A stretch of 64,000 bases of DNA, taken from contig NZ_FOKA01000001.1 of assembly GCF_900111925.1 (NCBI RefSeq), forward strand, positions 434,001-498,000, given 5' to 3'. Below are positions 59,499 to 64,000 of the stretch, piece by piece. The position numbers were made by a program, and so were the translations under genes. Position 1 is the first letter of the stretch; each line of letters opens with the position of its first letter. The notes under the pieces were generated by a model. That model was not told the DNA's origin. It saw nothing but the letters and a program-made list of their open reading frames with translations, and searched no databases. The DNA comes from Cellulomonas marina (GTDB lineage Bacteria; Actinomycetota; Actinomycetes; Actinomycetales; Cellulomonadaceae).

Positions 59499-59649
59499 CG
59501 ACGCGGACGCGGTGCACCGTGCGTCCCGTCCGTCCCGGCTGCCGGGCCGCGCCGGGACGCGGGCGCACCGCCCGGAGCACGGGCAGCGACCCCCGGCGCT
59601 CGGCACGACGCGGCCTGCACGGCCGCCGTCCGTACGGCGGGAGGTAAGG

Positions 59650-60924
59650 GTGTCGGTCCACGAGCCGGCGACCGCGGCCGGCGCGTCGCACGCGGACACG
59701 GGGCGCGAGCACGAGGCGCGCGAGGACGTCCTGCGCGTCCTGCTCGTCGAGGACGACGACGCCGACGCCCTGCTCGTCCGCGAGCACCTCCAGGACGCCG
59801 GGCTGCAGGTCGAGCTCGTGCAGGCCCGGACGCTCGACGAGGCGCTGCAGCGGCTCGACGCCGACTGCGTCCTGCTCGACCTCGGCCTGCCCGACGCCCG
59901 CGGGCTGCCGGCGCTCGAGCGGCTCCTCGCCGGCGGCGCGCCGCCCGTGGTGGTGCTGACCGGGCTGGCCGACACGCGCACCGGGCTGGCCGCCGTGGCC
60001 GCCGGCGCGCAGGACTACCTCGTCAAGCAGGACGTCGAGCCCGAGACGCTCGGCCGTGCCGTGCGCTACGCGGTGCAGCGCACCCGGTGGGAGTCGGCGG
60101 AGCGCGAGCTGTTCCGCAGCGGGGTCCGCGCCCAGGAGACGCTGCGCCTCGAGCGCGCCCTGCTGCCGCGGCCCGTCGTCCACGACCCGCGGCTCGTGGT
60201 CGAGGTGGCCTACCGCTCGGGCCGGGACGGCGTGCTGGGCGGCGACTTCTACGACGTGGTCGAGCGGCCGGACGGGACCGTGCTGGCGGTGGTCGGCGAC
60301 GTCTGCGGGCACGGCCCCGACGAGGCCGCGCTGGGCGCCACCCTGCGGACCGCGTGGCGCACGCTCGTGCTGGCCGAGCACTCGCCCGCGTGCATCCTCG
60401 CGCTGCTCGAGCGCGTGCTGCGCGCCGAGCGCGCGGCCGACTGGGTCTTCACGACGGCCGCGATGGTGGTCGTCGCGCCGGACCGGCGGTCGGCGGAGCT
60501 GTACCTGGCCGGGCACCCCGCCGCGCTGCTCGTCGGGCCGCCGACCGCGGTCGTCCCGCCGGTGCGCCGCGGACGGGCGCTGGGCCTCCCGCTCGACGGC
60601 GGGTGGGAGCCGCAGCACGTGCCGCTCGAGGGCGACTGGCGGCTGCTCGTCTACACGGACGGGCTGCTCGAGGCGACGATCGACGACGAGGGCGACCGGC
60701 TGGGCAAGGAGCGGCTCGTCGCGGTCGTCGAGGGCGTCGCGCGGGCGGCCGACGCGCGCGGCGACGGCTCGGGGGTCGTCGAGGCGGTGCTGGACGCGGT
60801 GCAGGCGCTGCACGGCGGGCCGCTCGTCGACGACTCGGCGCTCGTCCTCCTCGGCTGCGTCCCCGGCTCCGCGGCGCACGCGGACGCGGCGCCGCGGGAA
60901 CCAGCGGACGGGGCCCCCGCGTGA
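59650..60924 (+). CDS. response regulator with PP2C (SpoIIE/RsbU-type) phosphatase output
   Basis: The 424-residue protein has an N-terminal receiver (about 28-140) with acidic pocket EDDDAD (34-39), phospho-acceptor D77 in CVLLDLGLPDARG, and K126 in YLVKQD; then a PP2C-type phosphatase (about 170-410) with VLGGDFYDVVERPDG, VVGDVCGHGPDEAA, YLAGHPAALLV and LLVYTDGLLEA. Such proteins dephosphorylate anti-sigma antagonists in partner switching. GGAGG before GTG at 59650. No antagonist or anti-sigma gene is nearby. The stop overlaps the kinase start. Confidence 0.9.
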   Translation: MSVHEPATAAGASHADTGREHEAREDVLRVLLVEDDDADALLVREHLQDAGLQVELVQARTLDEALQRLDADCVLLDLGLPDARGLPALERLLAGGAPPVVVLTGLADTRTGLAAVAAGAQDYLVKQDVEPETLGRAVRYAVQRTRWESAERELFRSGVRAQETLRLERALLPRPVVHDPRLVVEVAYRSGRDGVLGGDFYDVVERPDGTVLAVVGDVCGHGPDEAALGATLRTAWRTLVLAEHSPACILALLERVLRAERAADWVFTTAAMVVVAPDRRSAELYLAGHPAALLVGPPTAVVPPVRRGRALGLPLDGGWEPQHVPLEGDWRLLVYTDGLLEATIDDEGDRLGKERLVAVVEGVARAADARGDGSGVVEAVLDAVQALHGGPLVDDSALVLLGCVPGSAAHADAAPREPADGAPA

Positions 60925-62678
60925 CGCCCTTCACCCTGCGCCGACGGGTCGAGGCGCTGCTGCTGGCCGCGGCGCTCGTGCTCGGCGCGGCGATCGTCGC
61001 CACCGTCCTCGTCTACGTGCAGCTCGCGGACCGGCAGCGCGTGGTGACGGAGGTCTACTTCTCCGCGGTGCTCGACGTCGACGAGGCCTACCTCGCGCTC
61101 GTCGACGACGAGACCGCGGTGCGCGGCTACGCCCTCACGGGGGACCCGGACGCCCTCGCGCCCTACGGCGACGCCCCCGGGACCGAGGGCGGGTTCACGG
61201 CCATCGCCTCCGAGCTCGCGCGCCGCACGGAGGTGACGCCGGCGCTGCGGGCGGCGGCGGCGGACGTGGACGGCGCCGTCGAGGCGTGGCGGGAGGGCTT
61301 CGCCGAGCCGCTCGTCGCGCAGGTGGACGCGGAGGGTCTCGCCTCCGTCCGACCCGAGCAGGTGGACGAGGGGCGGACGCGGTTCGACGAGGTGCGGTCC
61401 GAGATCGGGGCGTTCACCGCGCTCGTCCGCGAGGAACGGCTCGCCGCCGCCGACGCGCTGCGCGGCTGGACCTTCGCCGCCCAGGCCATCTCGGGGCTGC
61501 TCCTCGTCGCGGCCGCCGTCGTGGGGGTGCTGCTGTGGACGCAGCTGCGGCGGTGGGTCACCGGGCCGCTCGACGCGCTCGCGGCGGACACCCGGATCGT
61601 GTCGGCCGGCGCGCTCGGGCACCGCGTGCGCTCGGCGGGGCCGGGTGAGATCGCGGCGCTGGCCCGGGACGTCGAGCACATGCGCCAGACCCTCGTCGAG
61701 CAGATGCAGGCCGCCCAGCGGTCCCAGCAGGAGGTGGCGCGCGCGCACGCCCTCCTGACGGACCAGGCGGCCGAGCTGCAGCGGTCCAACCGCGACCTCG
61801 AGCAGTTCGCCTACGTCGCGTCGCACGACCTCCAGGAGCCGCTGCGCAAGGTCGCGAGCTTCACCCAGCTCCTGCAGAAGCGCTACGGCGGGGAGCTCGA
61901 CGAGCGCGCCGACCAGTACATCGCCTTCGCCGTCGACGGCGCGAAGCGCATGCAGCGGCTCATCACCGACCTGCTCGAGTTCTCCCGCGTCGGCCGGCTC
62001 GGCGGGCAGGCGACGGACGTGCCGCTGGCGGAGGCGCTCGACGAGGCCGTCGGCGACCTGGAGCACCGCATCGCCGAGACGGGCGCGCGGGTGACGCACG
62101 GCCCGCTGCCGACGGTGCGGGGGGAGCGGGCGCTGCTCGTGCAGCTCCTGCTCAACCTCGTCGGCAACGCGGTGAAGTTCGCCGCGCCCGACCGGACGCC
62201 GCACGTGCACGTCGGCGCGCGGCGCGTCGAGGGCGGCTGGGAGCTCGAGTGCCGCGACAACGGCATCGGCATCGACCCCGAGTACGCGGACCGCGTCTTC
62301 GTCATCTTCCAGCGCCTGCACCCCAAGGACGTGTACGCCGGCACCGGCATCGGGCTCGCGCTGTGCAAGAAGATCGTCGAGCACCACGGCGGGCAGATCC
62401 ACGTCGAGCCCCTGCCGCCGGGGGAGGTGGGCACGAGCATCCGCTGGACGCACCCCGACCCGGCCCCCGACCCGGCTCTCGAGCCGGCTCTCGAGCCGGC
62501 CCACGACCTGACCACCGGTCCGGCAGACGACCTGGCGCCGCACACGGCACCGGACATGGCAACGGACACGGCACCGGACACGGCACCGGACACGGCAACG
62601 GACACGGCACCGGACCCGGCCGCCGACCCGGCCCCCGACCCCGAGCACGGCCCGCAGGGGCAGGACGGAGCACGATGA
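60921..62678 (+). CDS. CHASE3-HAMP sensor histidine kinase
   Basis: The 585-residue membrane kinase has TM1 (about 11-35), an extracytoplasmic CHASE3 domain (VYFSAVLDVDEAYLALVDDETAVRGYALTGD), TM2 (186-208), HAMP (209-262), a coiled coil, and HisKA with H302 in FAYVASHDLQEPLRKVASF. The ATPase domain has the N box (LNLVGNAVKFA, 411-421), DNGIGI (446-451) and GTGIGLALCKKIVEHHGG. This is the type that pairs with Rcp1-like receivers. The last 75 residues are a Pro/Asp/Thr-rich tail built from 12-bp repeats. It overlaps both neighbours by 4 bp, so all three are co-translated. Confidence 0.93.
   Translation: MTPFTLRRRVEALLLAAALVLGAAIVATVLVYVQLADRQRVVTEVYFSAVLDVDEAYLALVDDETAVRGYALTGDPDALAPYGDAPGTEGGFTAIASELARRTEVTPALRAAAADVDGAVEAWREGFAEPLVAQVDAEGLASVRPEQVDEGRTRFDEVRSEIGAFTALVREERLAAADALRGWTFAAQAISGLLLVAAAVVGVLLWTQLRRWVTGPLDALAADTRIVSAGALGHRVRSAGPGEIAALARDVEHMRQTLVEQMQAAQRSQQEVARAHALLTDQAAELQRSNRDLEQFAYVASHDLQEPLRKVASFTQLLQKRYGGELDERADQYIAFAVDGAKRMQRLITDLLEFSRVGRLGGQATDVPLAEALDEAVGDLEHRIAETGARVTHGPLPTVRGERALLVQLLLNLVGNAVKFAAPDRTPHVHVGARRVEGGWELECRDNGIGIDPEYADRVFVIFQRLHPKDVYAGTGIGLALCKKIVEHHGGQIHVEPLPPGEVGTSIRWTHPDPAPDPALEPALEPAHDLTTGPADDLAPHTAPDMATDTAPDTAPDTATDTAPDPAADPAPDPEHGPQGQDGAR
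62461..62640. repeat. 12-bp repeats in the kinase tail
   Basis: Two successive arrays: gacccggcccc/gagccggctctc-type units, then gacacggcaccg-type units, coding for repeated Pro-Asp-Pro-Ala and Asp-Thr-Ala-Pro in the disordered tail. Confidence 0.8.
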
Positions 62679-63127
62679 GCACGCAGAGCACGCAGGGGTC
62701 GCGCCCGGTGGAGGTCCTCCTCGTCGAGGACGACTCCGGCGACGTCCTCATGACCCGCGAGGCGTTCGAGGACAACAAGCTGCGCAACCGCCTCACGGTC
62801 GTGCCCGACGGCGTCAGCGCCCTGGAGTACCTGCGCAAGGAGGGGCCGCACGCGGACGCGCCGACGCCGGACCTCGTCCTGCTCGACCTCAACCTGCCCC
62901 GCAAGAGCGGGCGCGAGGTCCTCGACGAGATGAAGCGCGACGAGACCCTGCGCTCCATCCCCGTCGTCGTGCTCACCACGTCCGAGGCGGAGGAGGACGT
63001 GCGCAGCTCCTACGCGCTGCACGCCAACGCGTACGTCACGAAGCCCGTGGACTTCGACCGGTTCATCGAGGTGGTCCGGCAGATCGACGAGTTCTTCGTG
63101 GAGGTCGTGCGCCTGCCCTCCCGCTGA
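62675..63127 (+). CDS. Rcp1-type single-domain response regulator
   Basis: The 150-residue protein is a lone receiver: acidic residues in LLVEDDSGDVLM, phospho-acceptor D71 in LVLLDLNLPRKSGREVL, switch Thr in VVVLTTSEAEEDV and Lys in AYVTKPVDFDRF. There is no output domain. The RNRLTVVPDGVSALEYLRKEG pattern is that of Rcp1-like receivers which serve as phosphate shuttles for phytochrome-like kinases. The ATG overlaps the kinase stop (ATGA). It may pass phosphate between the kinase and the phosphatase-linked receiver. Confidence 0.93.
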   Translation: MSTQSTQGSRPVEVLLVEDDSGDVLMTREAFEDNKLRNRLTVVPDGVSALEYLRKEGPHADAPTPDLVLLDLNLPRKSGREVLDEMKRDETLRSIPVVVLTTSEAEEDVRSSYALHANAYVTKPVDFDRFIEVVRQIDEFFVEVVRLPSR

Positions 63128-63256
63128 CCGGCGACGCGTCCGGCGGACGACCTGGCCGGACGGGCCGGTGCGCGGGCCGCGACACCCGGCGCAGCGGCGG
63201 GAAGGATCCGGCGGGTACCGGCGTTGCGTGCGGCAGGACGAGGCGAGGAGGACGAC

Positions 63257-64000
63257 GTGCTGGACCCCGCAGAGCTGTACACGGTGGACGAGGGCGTGGC
63301 GGACCGCGTGCGCGAGCGCGTGGTGGACGGGCGCGGGCCCGTGCTGGTGCACGTGCTCAAGGGTTTCGTCGACGCGGGCCAGGCCGGCGGTACGGCCGCC
63401 GCGCACCTGACGACGACCCTGCGCACGCAGCGGCTGGTGACGTTCGACGCGGACCAGCTCGTCGACTACCGGTCCCGCCGCCCGACGATGACCTTCGACG
63501 CCACGACCTGGACGGCGTACGACACGCCGGAGCTCGCCGTCGACGTCGTCGAGGACGCCGAGGGCGTGCCGTTCCTGCTCCTGCACGGCGTCGAGCCGGA
63601 CGTGCAGTGGGAGCGGTGGGTCGCGGCGGTGCAGCAGGTCGTCGAGCGGTTCGCGGTGCCCCTCACGGTGGGCCTGCACGGGATCCCCATGGGCATCCCG
63701 CACACGCGACCCCTCACCGTCACCGCGCACGCCACGCGCCCTGACCTCGTGACCTCGCACACGCCGTGGTTCGGGACCGTGCAGGTGCCCGCGTCGGCGT
63801 CGGCGCTGCTCGAGCTGCGGCTCGGGCAGGCGGGCCACGACGCGGTGGGGTACGCCGTGCACGTGCCGCACTACCTCGCCCAGTCTCCGTTCCCCCAGGC
63901 GTCGATCACGGCGCTGGAGTGCGTGCAGCGGCGCACGGGGCTGGACCTCGAGGTCGGCGGGCTGTCCGCGGCCGCCGAGGACACCATGCTCGAGATCGAG
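63257..64000 (+). CDS. PAC2 family protein (C-terminus beyond window)
   Basis: At least 248 residues of a PAC2 (proteasome assembly chaperone 2-like) protein: VLVHVLKGFVDAGQAGGTAAAHLTTTL, VTFDADQLVDYRSRRPTMTFD, PFLLLHGVEPDVQWERW, GIPMGIPHTRPLTVTAHAT, YAVHVPHYLAQSPFPQASITALECVQRRTGLDLEVGGL. The family is linked to the actinobacterial proteasome by homology, but its bacterial role is not settled. GAGGAGG precedes the GTG. The frame is open to the last base. Confidence 0.9.
   Translation, partial: MLDPAELYTVDEGVADRVRERVVDGRGPVLVHVLKGFVDAGQAGGTAAAHLTTTLRTQRLVTFDADQLVDYRSRRPTMTFDATTWTAYDTPELAVDVVEDAEGVPFLLLHGVEPDVQWERWVAAVQQVVERFAVPLTVGLHGIPMGIPHTRPLTVTAHATRPDLVTSHTPWFGTVQVPASASALLELRLGQAGHDAVGYAVHVPHYLAQSPFPQASITALECVQRRTGLDLEVGGLSAAAEDTMLEIE

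Noticed and set aside
59457-59640. Rifamycin-associated element upstream of the HelR-like gene
   Set aside because: I looked for the near-palindromic GGGGCTTGCGGCAAG-type element and did not find a credible copy; only GC palindromes are present.

Overview
This is a very G+C-rich, gene-dense stretch of an actinobacterial chromosome. Third codon positions are almost all G or C, GTG starts are common, many genes overlap by 4 bp (GTGA or ATGA), and short actinobacterial -10 hexamers (TAnnnT) often sit 6-7 nt before the start codon. The gene order from pnp to nrdR follows the block I know from mycobacteria and other Actinobacteria (pnp, M16 peptidase, dapB, thyA, DHFR, dapA, RNase J, ftsK, pgsA, cinA, clgR, recA, recX, miaB, LigB-like gene, miaA, dapF, hflX, lexA, LysM gene, nrdR). 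By overall character I infer a member of the Micrococcales, close to Cellulomonas; that is a guess from style and gene order. I see no rRNA, tRNA, CRISPR array, insertion sequence or prophage.

Layout. 1-2.8 kb: cystathionine beta-synthase and a cystathionine gamma-synthase/lyase (truncated by the window edge), minus strand. 3-8.5 kb: rpsO, pnp, M16 peptidase, dapB, membrane protein. 8.6-11.2 kb: secreted malectin-DUF4038 glycosidase candidate and two small proteins. 11.3-13.4 kb: GNAT enzyme and succinate-semialdehyde dehydrogenase. 13.5-23.4 kb: thyA, a DHFR-ComB fusion, dapA, rnj, ftsK, pgsA, cinA, clgR-like regulator. 23.5-33.9 kb: nei, lhr, DUF3046, recA, recX, RNase Y. 34-37.5 kb: a gluABCD-type amino-acid ABC operon. 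37.8-48.7 kb: miaB, two YbjN paralogues, LigB-like gene, miaA, dapF, thioredoxin-like gene, RsmC-like methyltransferase, hflX, DinG-type helicase. 48.8-57 kb: ldh, lexA, LysM gene, nrdR, S9 peptidase, aldo/keto reductase, DUF5302, serA. 57-64 kb: HelD/HelR-like factor and a three-gene signalling operon (receiver-PP2C phosphatase, CHASE3 histidine kinase, Rcp1-type receiver), then a partial PAC2 gene.

Functional themes. DNA damage: recA, recX, lexA, nei, lhr, the DinG-type helicase and the LysM gene, with SOS-box-like sites before recA and three in the lexA/LysM gap. RNA turnover: PNPase, RNase J and RNase Y in one window. Diaminopimelate/lysine: dapA, dapB, dapF. Folate/thymidylate: thyA and DHFR.

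Most unusual: (1) dihydrofolate reductase fused in frame to a ComB-like domain; (2) a 27-codon leaderless upstream ORF whose stop overlaps the lexA start; (3) recurrent tandem repeats of mostly 12 bp at gene ends, linkers and intergenic gaps, one array carrying the stop codons of two convergent genes; (4) an AT-rich overlapping divergent -10 between the HelR-like gene and the signalling operon.
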